Shown piece by piece: positions 1 through 8,233 of a stretch of DNA of 64,000 bases. The stretch is from contig CAVSDD010000007.1 of the NCBI GenBank assembly GCA_963726795.1, positions 318,997-382,996 on the forward strand, given 5' to 3'. The DNA comes from Hyphomicrobium_A sp963726795 (lineage in GTDB: Bacteria; Pseudomonadota; Alphaproteobacteria; Rhizobiales; Hyphomicrobiaceae). Every line of letters starts with the position of its first letter. Position 1 is the stretch's first letter. The translations under genes and the position numbers were made by a program. The notes beneath the pieces were generated by a model, which saw only the letters and a list, made by a program, of their open reading frames with translations, had not been told where the DNA came from and did no database searches.

Positions 1-1
1 G

Positions 2-217
2 GCACTCTCGCACATAAGTTCCGAAGAAGGACGCGATCCGACGCTTGTTACGGACGAGCTCTCGTCAGGATTTGTCGCTGAGCATCTGAACATGACACTC
101 GACGCTCTGGAAGGGGCACTGCGTCAGCTTGAGCGCCGTGGCATCGTGCGAGCTACGGCAGCGGGCCTCAAGATTTCTAATGTCGGGGCGCTCAAGAGCT
201 TTACGCAAGCTGCCTAG
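2..217 (+). CDS. C-terminal end of a Crp/Fnr-family transcriptional regulator (5' partial)
   Basis: The open frame runs in from the left edge and stops with TAG at 215-217, giving the last 71 codons. The tail reads like the winged helix-turn-helix of Crp/Fnr proteins: a helix containing FVAEHLNMTLDALEGALRQL, then LERRGIVRA, then a short wing and the end IKISN-like to SFTQAA. In this family the pattern is recognition helix, then leucine-glutamate turn, then a strand before the stop. The sensory cyclic-nucleotide-like domain lies outside the window, so the ligand cannot be said. It converges on the CysB-like gene with only about 12 bases between stops. Confidence 0.6.
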   Translation, partial: ALSHISSEEGRDPTLVTDELSSGFVAEHLNMTLDALEGALRQLERRGIVRATAAGLKISNVGALKSFTQAA

Positions 218-229
218 GAAGGCACCGAT

Positions 230-1174
230 TTACTCGGCGACTTCAGCTTCCGTCTTCGGCGTGACGCTCGTGCGCACAACGCTCTCAGTTAGAGCAGGTG
301 AGCATAGCTCCAGAAACCGGTAAGCGTAGCCCCGCAAAAAGCGCCCGTGACGGACGGCGAGCCGCGAGGTGTTGCGCGCAAAAAGTCCGCCAGCGTGAAG
401 CAGCTTGAGCCCGATGTCTTTTTTTGGATCGTAGGCGACCGAGGCAACGATGCCGACGCCTAATCCAAGTTCGACATATGTCTTGATGACGTCTGCATCG
501 AGCGCAGTCATGACGATGTTCGGCTCAAGTCCGGCCGCAGCAAACGCCTGATCGATACGCGGACGGCCCGTGAAGCCTTTGTCGTAAGTGACAAGCGGCC
601 ACTCTGCGAGGCCTTCTAGCGTTATTTTCTTTGCACGTTGCAGCTCATGTCCTGTTGGAACAATGACCGCGTGTTCCCAGGAGAAGTAAGGGAACGACAC
701 GACCTCGGGGTTGTCCTCCAACGCTTCGGTGGCGACGCCGATATCGGCGCTCCCATCAAGAAGCATTGCCACGATTTCTTTTGGACTAGCCTGGTGCAGG
801 ATCAGCTGCACTTTTGGGTAGGCTTCCTTGAATTTGACCACGACGGGCGGCAGCGCGTAGCGGGCCTGGGTGTGGGTTGTTGCGACAGTCAGCTCGCCCT
901 TGTCGCTGGAGGAGAACTGGTCGGCGAGCCGCTTTATGTTTTTAGCATCGAGCAGCATGCGTTCGACGATGCCGATCAGCTCATTTCCTGGCTCAGTGAG
1001 ACCCAGTAGTCGTTTGCCACGGCGAACGAACAGCTCGACGCCGAGCTCGTCCTCCAAATCCTTGATGTGGCGGCTGACACCCGATTGCGACGTGTACAGC
1101 GCGTTGGCAACCTCGGTCAGATTGAAGTTGCGTCGCACCGTCTCGCGAATGATGCGCAGCTGCTGGAAGTTCAA
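230..1174 (-). CDS. cysB: CysB-like LysR-family regulator of sulfur assimilation
   Basis: 314 residues, the normal length of CysB/Cbl proteins. The N-terminus matches the family closely: QQLRIIRETVRR, then the helix-turn-helix around ALYTSQSGVSRHIKDLEDELG at residues 22-42. A substrate-binding domain follows, with the family's THTQARYALP stretch near residue 100. CysB proteins activate sulfate and thiosulfate uptake genes and sense O-acetylserine or N-acetylserine. The start is a TTG at 1172-1174 that overlaps the cysA stop by two bases, so the gene looks translationally coupled as the last member of the cysTWA operon. No ATG gives a better N-terminus. The placement suggests the regulator is made with the transporter it controls. 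Confidence 0.88.
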   Translation of the reverse strand: MNFQQLRIIRETVRRNFNLTEVANALYTSQSGVSRHIKDLEDELGVELFVRRGKRLLGLTEPGNELIGIVERMLLDAKNIKRLADQFSSSDKGELTVATTHTQARYALPPVVVKFKEAYPKVQLILHQASPKEIVAMLLDGSADIGVATEALEDNPEVVSFPYFSWEHAVIVPTGHELQRAKKITLEGLAEWPLVTYDKGFTGRPRIDQAFAAAGLEPNIVMTALDADVIKTYVELGLGVGIVASVAYDPKKDIGLKLLHAGGLFARNTSRLAVRHGRFLRGYAYRFLELCSPALTESVVRTSVTPKTEAEVAE

Positions 1175-2256
1175 GATGCGGCCCCGCGTTCAAAAACGCG
1201 CATATGGGAAATCATGAGACGCACGCGCTGGCCGGTCGACAAGTTAAGTTGAGACAGCTTCTCGGGCGTAAGCTCGACCTCGAAAAAGTGCGGCTCAGTC
1301 CCGGCGCTCCCGTTGAGCGAACTCAGCTCGACGCGGGCGACAGGCCCAACACTCAGTATCCTATTGATGGTCGCGGGCACTCCGGTGCCGCGGTCGTCGT
1401 CGGCGACGATCTCCAACTCATGGGGACGCGCGAACGCAACCACGGGCTTGCCGTCGCCGAGCCCCGTCCCCGCATTGGGAATAACGTTCTTGCCAACACG
1501 CAGGTTCTCGCCTTCAACGTGGCCACGAAACTCGTTCACGGCGCCGAGAAATTCATACACGAACGGGGTCGCCGGATTGGCGTAGACCTCACGCACGGTG
1601 CCTGTCTGCTCGACCTTTCCGCGGTTCATAAGGACGAGCTGGTCCGCGAGCTCGAGTGCCTCGTCCTGGTCGTGCGTAACGAAGATCGATGTGATGTGCA
1701 GCTCCTCGTGCAACCGGCGCAACCACCGGCGCAGCTCCTTGCGCACCTTGGCATCAAGTGCGCCGAACGGCTCGTCGAGCAGTAGGACGCGCGGGCCAAC
1801 GGCAAGCGCGCGCGCAAGGGCGACGCGCTGGCGCTGGCCGCCGGAAAGTTGAGTTGGATAGCGATCCGACAACCAATCGAGTTGCACAAGCTCCAGGAGA
1901 TCGTGCGCCCTGCGGCGGATCTGGTCCTCGGCCGGGCGCTCGGACCGGTGCTTTACGCGGAGCCCGAAAGCGACATTTTCAAAAACGCTCATATGGCGAA
2001 ACAGGGCGTAATGCTGGAAGACGAAGCCGACTTGGCGCTCCCGCACGTTGGTCGCCGATGCGTCCTCGCCATCGAGGATGATCTTGCCTTTGTCGGCAAA
2101 CTCCAAGCCCGCAATGATGCGAAGAAGCGTGGTCTTGCCGCAACCCGACGGACCGAGCAGGGCAACGAGCTTGCCGGTCGGAAAGACGAGGCTCACGTCG
2201 TCCAGCGCGACGAAGTTACCGAACGTCTTGCGCAGGCCCGAAACTTCGATGCTCAT
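1171..2256 (-). CDS. cysA: Sulfate/thiosulfate ABC transporter ATP-binding protein CysA
   Basis: 361 residues. Walker A is GPSGCGKTT near residue 35, the ABC signature LSGGQRQR near 138 and Walker B LLLDEPFGALD near 158, followed by the switch histidine in FVTHDQDEA. A C-terminal TOBE-like domain (about 240-361) is typical of CysA. It energises sulfate import at the inner membrane with CysT and CysW. The ATG at 2254-2256 overlaps the cysW TGA (ATGA), and its own stop overlaps the start of the CysB-like gene, so the four genes cysT-cysW-cysA-cysB are read as one coupled unit. Confidence 0.95.
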   Translation of the reverse strand: MSIEVSGLRKTFGNFVALDDVSLVFPTGKLVALLGPSGCGKTTLLRIIAGLEFADKGKIILDGEDASATNVRERQVGFVFQHYALFRHMSVFENVAFGLRVKHRSERPAEDQIRRRAHDLLELVQLDWLSDRYPTQLSGGQRQRVALARALAVGPRVLLLDEPFGALDAKVRKELRRWLRRLHEELHITSIFVTHDQDEALELADQLVLMNRGKVEQTGTVREVYANPATPFVYEFLGAVNEFRGHVEGENLRVGKNVIPNAGTGLGDGKPVVAFARPHELEIVADDDRGTGVPATINRILSVGPVARVELSSLNGSAGTEPHFFEVELTPEKLSQLNLSTGQRVRLMISHMRVFERGAAS

Positions 2257-3146
2257 GGCGCCTCAATCGATGGTTCGCGTCCGGATTGCCATTCAATGAA
2301 AGTCTTGACCAGTAGCGTCACCAAGGCAAGCAAGGCCAGGAGGGAGGCTACCGCGAACGCCGCCGTGAAGTTGTATTCGTTATAGAGGATTTCCACGTGT
2401 AGCGGCAGGGTGTTGGTGACGCCGCGGATATGACCCGAGACGACCGAGACCGCGCCGAATTCGCCCATGGCGCGTGCGTTGCAGAGGATGACACCGTAAA
2501 GCAGTCCCCATTTCACGTTAGGGAGCGTAACGCGGAAGAACATCTGCCAGCCCGAGGCGCCGAGCACGAGCGCGGCCTCCTCCTCCTCGACGCCCTGCGA
2601 CTGCATCAGCGGGATCAACTCGCGTGCGATAAACGGCACGGTCACGAAGGTCGTGGCGAGTACGATGCCCGGAACGGCGAAAATAATCTTGATGTCGTGA
2701 TCATAGAGCCAGGTGCCGAACCAGCCATGCGCACCGAATACGAGCACATAAATGAGTCCCGCGATCACAGGTGAAACGGAGAATGGCACATCGATTAGCG
2801 TGATCAGAACCTGCTTGCCGCGAAAATGGTGCTTGGTAATCGCCCACGCGGCCGCGATCCCGAATACTAAGTTGAGCGGCAAGGAGATTGCCGCGGCGAG
2901 CAGGGTTAGGCGCATTGCAGAAAGCGCATTGGGTTCTACGATCGCCGCCCAATAGGCGGCAAAGCCTTTTCTAAGCGCCTCGGCGAAGACAGCGATCAGG
3001 GGCATCAGAAGGAACAGAGTGAAGAACGCCAGAGATATCGCGATGACGAGCCACTTCACCCATGCGGGCTCGCGCGTGGCCGGTCTCGATTCAAATCGAG
3101 TGCCGTGGCGCCGGCTCAGACGAGCAGATTGAGCAATTGAAGCCAT
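2253..3146 (-). CDS. cysW: Sulfate ABC transporter permease CysW
   Basis: 297 residues with about six membrane helices and the permease EAA-type loop (EEEAALVLGASGWQMFFRVT, around residues 195-215). The family-typical ending includes TLPLHVEILYNEY. The open frame extends 11 codons further upstream, but the ATG at 3144-3146 overlaps the cysT stop codon in an ATGA arrangement and is the better start. It forms the membrane channel with CysT. Inserted between cysT and cysA, as in most proteobacterial cys operons. Confidence 0.94.
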   Translation of the reverse strand: MASIAQSARLSRRHGTRFESRPATREPAWVKWLVIAISLAFFTLFLLMPLIAVFAEALRKGFAAYWAAIVEPNALSAMRLTLLAAAISLPLNLVFGIAAAWAITKHHFRGKQVLITLIDVPFSVSPVIAGLIYVLVFGAHGWFGTWLYDHDIKIIFAVPGIVLATTFVTVPFIARELIPLMQSQGVEEEEAALVLGASGWQMFFRVTLPNVKWGLLYGVILCNARAMGEFGAVSVVSGHIRGVTNTLPLHVEILYNEYNFTAAFAVASLLALLALVTLLVKTFIEWQSGREPSIEAP

Positions 3147-3979
3147 CAGCGCATCGCTCCACGCGAGCGCGAGGTCCAAGCCTGCAGCGCGTTGATGATG
3201 AGCAGCAGAATGAACGACGCAACCAGCATGACCGAAGCCACCGCCGTCGCACCGACATAGTCGTACTGCTCGAGCTTGGTTATGATGATGAGAGGCGTGA
3301 TCTCCGAAACCATTGGCACGTTGCCGGCGATGAAGATTACCGATCCGTATTCGCCTACGGCGCGTGCAAACGCCAGGGCAAAGCCGGTCAAGAGCGCGGG
3401 CGTCACGCCAGGGATCACGACTCGCGTCAATGTTTGTGCGCGAGTGGCACCGAGTGAAGCGGCGGCTTCCTCAAACTCGATGTCCAGATCCTCAAGCACC
3501 GGCTGCAGCGTGCGCACTACGAACGGCACGCCGATAAAGATCAGCGCAACCAATACTCCAAGCGGCGTAAAGGCGACCTTGATGCCGAGCGGTTCCAAAT
3601 ATTCGCCGAGCCAGCCGTTTCTCGCGTAGAGCGCGGTCAAAGCAATGCCCGCCACAGCGGTCGGCAACGCGAACGGCAAATCGACGAGCGCATCGACTAC
3701 GCGTCTACCGGGAAAGCTGTAGCGCACAAGCGACCACGCAAGCAAAGAACCGAAAACGACGTTGATTGCCGCAGCGAGCAGCGACGCGCCAAAGCTCAAC
3801 CGGTAGGAGGCCATGACACGAGGCGCGGTCACTACGGCCCAGAATTGCGCCGGATCCAGCGAGGCACTTCTTACGAAGACGGCGGTAAGCGGGATGAGAA
3901 CGATCAGGGAGAGGTAGATAAGAGTATAACCCATCGACAGGCCGAAGCCCGGCAGCACCCGCCGTCTTGTGCCTTGCAT
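3146..3979 (-). CDS. cysT: Sulfate ABC transporter permease CysT (CysU)
   Basis: 277 residues and six predicted helices. The conserved cytoplasmic loop reads EEAAASLGATRAQTL near residue 180, followed by FARAVGEYGSVIFIAGN, a strong CysT/CysU landmark. A purine-rich GAGGAG stretch lies just upstream of the ATG at 3977-3979. It pairs with CysW to make the sulfate channel. It begins 37 bases after the stop of a 25-codon membrane ORF and is the first full-length gene of the coupled cysTWAB block. Confidence 0.95.
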   Translation of the reverse strand: MQGTRRRVLPGFGLSMGYTLIYLSLIVLIPLTAVFVRSASLDPAQFWAVVTAPRVMASYRLSFGASLLAAAINVVFGSLLAWSLVRYSFPGRRVVDALVDLPFALPTAVAGIALTALYARNGWLGEYLEPLGIKVAFTPLGVLVALIFIGVPFVVRTLQPVLEDLDIEFEEAAASLGATRAQTLTRVVIPGVTPALLTGFALAFARAVGEYGSVIFIAGNVPMVSEITPLIIITKLEQYDYVGATAVASVMLVASFILLLIINALQAWTSRSRGAMR

Positions 3980-4016
3980 GACGCCCCCACTCCTCGTGCC
4001 TGCCGGCCGGTTCCCG

Positions 4017-4094
4017 CTAGGCGAGAACGATAGCGGTCACGACGAGGAAGGCCAACAGCACTCCGGTCCATGGCAATAACGTCTCGGAATGCAT
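4017..4094 (-). CDS. Putative 25-residue single-helix membrane peptide upstream of cysT
   Basis: A short frame reading MHSETLLPWTGVLLAFLVVT and ending AIVLA before TAG. Residues 11-25 form one strongly hydrophobic segment, and the only charged residue is Glu4 near the N-terminus. GGGAG lies about eight bases upstream of its ATG. It sits in the same orientation as cysT, 37 bases ahead of it, and downstream of the porin terminator. It resembles in architecture the tiny helper subunits of other transporters such as KdpF, but I recognise no family. It could be a regulatory leader or chance. Support is the hydrophobic profile, RBS and position only. Confidence 0.4.
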   Translation of the reverse strand: MHSETLLPWTGVLLAFLVVTAIVLA

Positions 4095-4118
4095 CGTCCG
4101 GGCTCCCGTATGGTTAGC

Positions 4119-4139
4119 AGCGGACCCTAGAGGGCCGCT
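4119..4139 (-). promoter_or_regulatory. Hairpin in the leader region ahead of the cysT operon
   Basis: AGCGG-A-CCCT, a 2-base loop AG, then AGGG-CCGCT. The arms pair perfectly apart from one bulged A. It lies 24 bases upstream of the 25-codon ORF on the minus strand, between the porin terminator and the cys genes, so it would fall in the 5' leader if the operon has its own promoter here. It could be an operator, an attenuator stem or an mRNA-stabilising element. No T-run follows, so a simple terminator is unlikely. Confidence 0.4.
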
Positions 4140-4220
4140 TTCTACGGGAGAACAACGAAGATATGCTTTGCTTATGCCCTGAGCAGATAAGCCCAAACAG
4201 GGCCTGTGCCGAGCAAAGCA

Positions 4221-4249
4221 AAAGAGCCACCCCGAGGGGGCGGCTCTTT
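4221..4249 (-). terminator. Rho-independent terminator of the porin gene
   Basis: Read on the minus strand, AAAGAGCC followed by a GC-rich inner stem (GCCCC/GGGGT) closes on GGCTCTTTT and continues TGCTTTG. This is a strong stem followed by a T-rich tract, beginning about 20 bases after the porin stop at 4271. The symmetric AAAG/CTTT ends could also act in the other direction. It separates the porin from the cysT block, which therefore probably has its own promoter between 4095 and 4220. Confidence 0.75.
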
Positions 4250-4270
4250 CCTTAGGCCAGATGTTGCCGG

Positions 4271-5567
4271 TCAGAAGTTGATCTTCGCTCCGGTAATGAC
4301 CTCCTGGAACTCGTCGAGTTTGACGAGGTTGCCGCCCTTAGCTGTGAACTCACCGTCGGAGTGCCGGTACTGGATGTAAAGAAGTGTGTCCGCCTTCTCG
4401 ATGCCCTGAATGACGCCACCGGACCAGAAGTCGAGGTCCCCATTCCGGGTCACCAAAGCGTTTGCGGCGCTGATATTGGAACCCGCATCGTCGTGCCGGT
4501 ACTCGCCGAAGATCGTGGTCTTGCCGAGTTCAAACCACTTCTTTTCGATGCCAGGCTGGACGAACCAGACCGAGCTGTCTTTCTCCGCATTCGCGACGAG
4601 CCCCGGCGTGTCGATCGACTGCTCACCCCGAGCCGCCGTAGACAAAAAGCCCGGTTGGTTTGTGCAGAACGGTCGCGGCCGCGCCCCACCAGCTGCACTT
4701 GAAGTTCAAGGGCCGGGCCGCCGCAAGCGGTGCCGAGCGAACTCTCGTCGGTGCTTTCGCCATAGCCGGCACGGGCGACCAGGCTGAAATCACCGATATC
4801 GTTTTTGTAGGTAACCGACGCGTCCCAAAGATCGTCACCACCCCAAGCCGCGATCACAGAAAAGCCCTGGAAGGTCGGCGAGTAGTATTTGACGATATCG
4901 CGGCGACCGTCCTGCCCGGGCGTCGAGTTGTCAAAGCCCCGCAGCATGTCGGTCCATTTCAAGCCGCCGGTGGGAACACTACGCCATCGCTCGTGTCGTA
5001 AGAAGGAACTGACGTAGACGCCCGCTGCAAGCGCATCGGACACGTTGCGGGTCTGCGTGGGATCGGCGTCATCGAGGAGATGGTAGGTCGCCGTGCCGTC
5101 ACGCCCCACCTGGAAGGTGCCGTAATCCTTGTTCTGATCCACCAGTTCGACTTGCGGATGAGTGGAGCTGGGCTGGTGCCGGCACTGGTCTGGGAGAAAG
5201 TCTTCGAGTTGACGCCCCACACGCCGATCTCAAGGGTATAACCCGCCGACCACTTGTCCGAAATCTTCGCCTCGCCCACGAAGCGGAAGCGATCCTGTTC
5301 AAGCGAATTGGTGCCTACGTAGACATTGCGCTCGACACCATCGTCCCAAAAGAAGACGGCTTCGCTGACCCAACCCGAGACCGTGAGACTGACCTTGCGG
5401 TTGCCCTTGCGGGCGGTCGTGGCCTCAAGCTCGGCGATGCGCTCCTCGAGATCGGAGCAGCAGTTGCCGCCCAGATCGGCTGCAAATGCTGGTGCAGCAA
5501 AGACAGATGCGACTATTCCCACCAAGGCCAACCTAACGGTGGCCCCGCCCCGTACTCCCCCGTACAT
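4271..5567 (-). pseudogene. Alphaproteobacterial porin (Porin_2 type), broken by frameshifts
   Basis: The best start is the ATG at 5565-5567 with AGGAG eight bases upstream. A signal peptide ending APAFA|ADLGG follows, then a short coiled segment (DLEERIAELEA) and barrel sequence such as VSLTVSGWVSEAVFFWDDG, KWSAGYTLEIG, RDIVKYYSPTFQGFSV and WFELGKTTIFGEYRHDD, ending with the porin-like terminal GAKINF (C-terminal Phe). These pieces lie in three frames, with shifts near 5140, 4705 and 4630. Together they make one uninterrupted porin of normal length, about 430 residues. A terminator follows. Its place between sbp and cysT suggests an outer-membrane route for sulfate, but that is inference. 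Sequencing indels are the likelier cause of the breaks because all motifs survive. Confidence 0.8.
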
Positions 5568-5615
5568 CACTCGAACTCCTACGCTTACTCGACTCAACTG
5601 ACACTTTCGACCACT

Positions 5616-5647
5616 CTGTTATCTTGGAGCGCGCTCCGCTATAACAG
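5616..5647. promoter_or_regulatory. 32-bp dyad upstream of the porin
   Basis: CTGTTAT, three bases, the perfect 12-bp palindrome GGAGCGCGCTCC, three bases, then ATAACAG. The outer 7-bp arms are also perfect inverted copies. It lies 48 bases upstream of the porin ATG and 118 bases after the stop of the hydrolase gene, both on the minus strand. It may be a nested operator for porin expression or an intercistronic hairpin. No T-run flanks it. Confidence 0.5.
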
Positions 5648-5765
5648 ATTGATTTTATTCATGTTTTCATGTCGATGGTCTCCTCGTCAAACGACTTGAC
5701 ACGTGGCTGCTTGGTTTGCCGGGAGGCCGGTGCCTGCACGCCACATACGATATACAAGGCACGCA

Positions 5766-6332
5766 TCAGATATCTCCGTGCGAATAGATGTTGCCAGCAC
5801 TGCTCAACGGAATCAGCGCCGCGTCTCGACGCAACGCCCTGAAAATTGCCAGCCCCCTCGGCCATGCACCAAACCCCGCGGCGGGATTGATGTGTCCGGC
5901 AGGGCCGAGATTGATGAAGTCTGCTTCCCAGAAATCAGCCCATTCGCGCGCGCGATTGAATGGCATCCATGGATCGTTGGTGCTGGCGACCACCACTGCC
6001 GGCACGCCGAGGGATCGCGCTGGTATGCTGCTGGCAAGACCGAACCGATCTGGATCTGCGGGGGCTACGAGCATCGCGCCCGCAACAAGTTCCCTGCAAT
6101 CGAATGCCGCCTGAGCTGCAGCGAGGCACCCGAAGCTGTGAGCGACGATAAAGACGCGACCTGGAGTGCGGCTGAGCTCGCTGCGAAGCTTTGCCGACCA
6201 ACGCGGAAGATCGGGCTTTTCCCAATCGCTTTGTACGATGCGAACGCAGTTTGGCACATGACGCTCGAACCAGGACTGCCAATGCTCGGGCTCACTGCCT
6301 TTGAGGCCCGGAACGATGAGGGTCGTCGCCAT
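5766..6332 (-). CDS. RBBP9/YdeN-family alpha/beta hydrolase
   Basis: 188 residues, the usual size for the RBBP9/YdeN serine hydrolase family. It starts MATTLIVPGLKGSEPEHWQS. The nucleophile is in VAHSFGCLA near residue 75, the acid in STNDPWMP near 130 and the histidine in GPAGHINPAAGFG near 155. The open frame runs 40 codons further up, but the ATG at 6330-6332 has an AGAGGTGG ribosome site and gives the exact family N-terminus. Substrate unknown. It sits between sbp and the porin on the same strand, as small hydrolases of this type often do in sulfate-uptake loci of related bacteria (recollection, not checked). Confidence 0.85.
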   Translation of the reverse strand: MATTLIVPGLKGSEPEHWQSWFERHVPNCVRIVQSDWEKPDLPRWSAKLRSELSRTPGRVFIVAHSFGCLAAAQAAFDCRELVAGAMLVAPADPDRFGLASSIPARSLGVPAVVVASTNDPWMPFNRAREWADFWEADFINLGPAGHINPAAGFGAWPRGLAIFRALRRDAALIPLSSAGNIYSHGDI

Positions 6333-6467
6333 GTGCCACCTCTTTAAATGGCTCCGAGCTGAAACCCCAGCACCTGAGCCCAATCGTAAGGTTGAATGGC
6401 GCGCCTTCGCTTCGTTGCGTCTTCTTTCGAAGCGAGGCGCCCACTCAAGCAATCGGCCGGGGCAAGC

Positions 6468-6501
6468 GCTTCAGCCGGGGCGTGTTCAACCCGGCTGAAG
6501 C
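6468..6501 (-). terminator. 12-bp GC-rich hairpin downstream of sbp
   Basis: GCTTCAGCCGGG and CCCGGCTGAAGC pair perfectly across a 10-base loop. It lies in the gap between the sbp stop (6551) and the hydrolase start (6332). There is no T-run, so it may be an mRNA 3'-end stabiliser or a factor-dependent pause site rather than a classical terminator. Confidence 0.5.
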
Positions 6502-6510
6502 TGACCGATC

Positions 6511-6544
6511 TCGTCTCGGAAGCGGGAGGACACGTCCGAGACGA
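6511..6544 (-). terminator. 10-bp hairpin immediately after the sbp stop
   Basis: TCGTCTCGGA and TCCGAGACGA form a perfect stem around a 14-base loop, seven bases beyond the sbp stop on the minus strand. With the second hairpin at 6468-6501 it forms a double stem-loop. This is the usual arrangement behind abundant periplasmic-binding-protein genes, where it limits read-through. Confidence 0.5.
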
Positions 6545-6550
6545 CTGCTT

Positions 6551-7573
6551 TCAACTCTTGCTGGTATAGATCTGGTCGAAGATCCCGCCGTCGTCGAAAT
6601 GAGCCTTCTGCGCCTTCGTCCAGCCGCCGAACACTTCGTCGATCGTGAAAAGCTTAATGGGAGAGAACTGATCCTTATATTTCTCTGCCACCTGCGCATC
6701 GCGCGGACGATAGAAGTTCTTGGCAGCAATCTCCTGGCCCTCGGGCGAATAGAGATAGGTGAGGTATTCCTCGGCGACCTTACGCGTGCCGCGCTTGTCG
6801 ACGACCTTGTCGACGACGGACACAGGCGGCTCGGCCAGGATTGAAATGCTCGGGACGACGATCTCGAATTTGTCGGCGCCGAACTCCTTGAGGGCGAGGT
6901 GCGCCTCATTCTCCCACGCGATCAGAACATCACCGATACCGCGCTCGACGAATGTGGTGGTCGAGCCACGAGCGCCCGTGTCGAGCACTTTCGTGTTCTT
7001 GTAGATCCTGGTGACGAATTCCTTCGCCTTCTCCTCGTTACCGCCGGGCTGCTTCAAGGCGTAGCCCCAGGCTCCGAGGTAGTTCCAGCGCGCGCCGCCG
7101 GAGGTCTTCGGGTTCGGCGTCACCACTTCGACGCCGTCCTTCGCGAGGTCGGCCCAGTCCTTGATTCCCTTGGGATTGCCCTTGCGCACCAGAAGAACGA
7201 TCGTCGAGGTGTAGGGCGAGGCGTTCTGCGGCAGGCGCTTTTGCCAATCTGCCGGAATGAGGTTGCCCTTGGTCGCCAGCTGATCCACGTCGCCGGCAAG
7301 CGCGAGGGTGACAACGTCCGCCTCGAGGCCGTCAATGACCGCGCGGGCCTGCTTGCCCGAGCCGCCGTGGGATTGGTTAATCTTGACGTCTTCGCCGGTC
7401 TTCTCTTTCCAATGCTTGGCGAAGGCTACGTTGTAAGCCTGATAAAGCTCGCGGGTTGGATCGTATGAAACGTTGAGCAGCGTCGTCTCGGCGGCCATCG
7501 CCGCGGAGGCGCCTGCCAGACCGACGGCAGCGGCGATAGCGAGCGCCGGTCCCCTCTTGAATGCAATATTCAT
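6551..7573 (-). CDS. sbp: Periplasmic sulfate-binding protein Sbp
   Basis: 340 residues. A signal peptide ends SAAMA|AETTLLNVSYDPTRELY, and TLLNVSYDPTRE is the hallmark of sulfate/thiosulfate-binding proteins. INQSHGGSGKQARAV and TPNPKTSGGARW supply the known sulfate-contacting loops. It delivers sulfate to CysTWA. Two starts are possible: the ATG at 7592-7594 is only one base from AAGGAGGT, too close, while the ATG at 7571-7573 has GAGAGGA at good spacing, so the shorter form is chosen. It is the most upstream gene of the minus-strand sulfate array and is followed by two hairpins, which suggests its level is set separately from the permease genes. Confidence 0.95.
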   Translation of the reverse strand: MNIAFKRGPALAIAAAVGLAGASAAMAAETTLLNVSYDPTRELYQAYNVAFAKHWKEKTGEDVKINQSHGGSGKQARAVIDGLEADVVTLALAGDVDQLATKGNLIPADWQKRLPQNASPYTSTIVLLVRKGNPKGIKDWADLAKDGVEVVTPNPKTSGGARWNYLGAWGYALKQPGGNEEKAKEFVTRIYKNTKVLDTGARGSTTTFVERGIGDVLIAWENEAHLALKEFGADKFEIVVPSISILAEPPVSVVDKVVDKRGTRKVAEEYLTYLYSPEGQEIAAKNFYRPRDAQVAEKYKDQFSPIKLFTIDEVFGGWTKAQKAHFDDGGIFDQIYTSKS

Positions 7574-7752
7574 CGCACGTCCTCTCGTGTTCATGACCTC
7601 CTTCGTTGAAGGTCGATACCGCGAGAACTAGCGACGGGCCTCCGTAAACCAAACCAACAAGATCTTATGAGCTTATGCGTACCGCGTTAAAGGGCGAAGC
7701 CCCGCGCAGATGCAGGGGCGCGAGCCTCTGCAAACAATGTACGGTGCTTGGT

Positions 7753-8121
7753 CTAGGCGGTCGCGCGCGTTGCCGCCCGCACCAATACCAAGGCCAGCAG
7801 GACGCCGGATACCGCACCCAACGAACTTGCCAGGAAATCGGCAAATGCGGGATGGCGACCGGGCACATAGAGCTGGCCCATTTCAAGAACGCCGGCGTAG
7901 CAGACGAGTGCGAACCCCGGCCATGCCGCGGGCATAGATCTGCCTTTGGCGACGGAAATGGTCAGGGCAGAGAGCAGATATGCCAGGAAATGCTCCTGGT
8001 GTGTGGAGATGATGCCCGTCCTAACCATGATTGAGCCGGGTGTCCAAGACAGCACCGCGAGGGCAAGTAGGCAGAGGATCGTCCAGTTTCGGGTCCACTG
8101 CGCGGGCATCGTAGTTGGCAT
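7753..8121 (-). CDS. VanZ-like membrane protein
   Basis: About 122 residues from the ATG at 8119-8121, with four hydrophobic helices. The VanZ-type motif region includes STHQEHFLAYLLSA (the F/Y-H/E-x-x-A-Y pattern) and the later PGRHPAFADFLASSLGAVSG, matching the family's R-x-x-x-x-D-x-x-x-N/S-x-x-G block. VanZ-family proteins are small integral membrane proteins, often of unknown role, and turn up near exosortase and polysaccharide loci. An upstream extension of 84 codons is not family-like. The start at 8139 is an alternative. Confidence 0.7.
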   Translation of the reverse strand: MPTTMPAQWTRNWTILCLLALAVLSWTPGSIMVRTGIISTHQEHFLAYLLSALTISVAKGRSMPAAWPGFALVCYAGVLEMGQLYVPGRHPAFADFLASSLGAVSGVLLALVLVRAATRATA

Positions 8122-8233
8122 CGGGTCACGGGCTCTCATTTGCTGTTGGCTGCAACGTATGGCGCGGCGCTGACAAGCGCTAAGTAATTCGGCCAGACGC
8201 GCGGAAGATACCGTTGTGTCCGGGGCTTTCGAG

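Noticed and set aside
5659..5865. 68-codon minus-strand frame before the porin
   Set aside because: Overlaps the end of the hydrolase gene; only the last 35 residues could be read, without a ribosome site or family.
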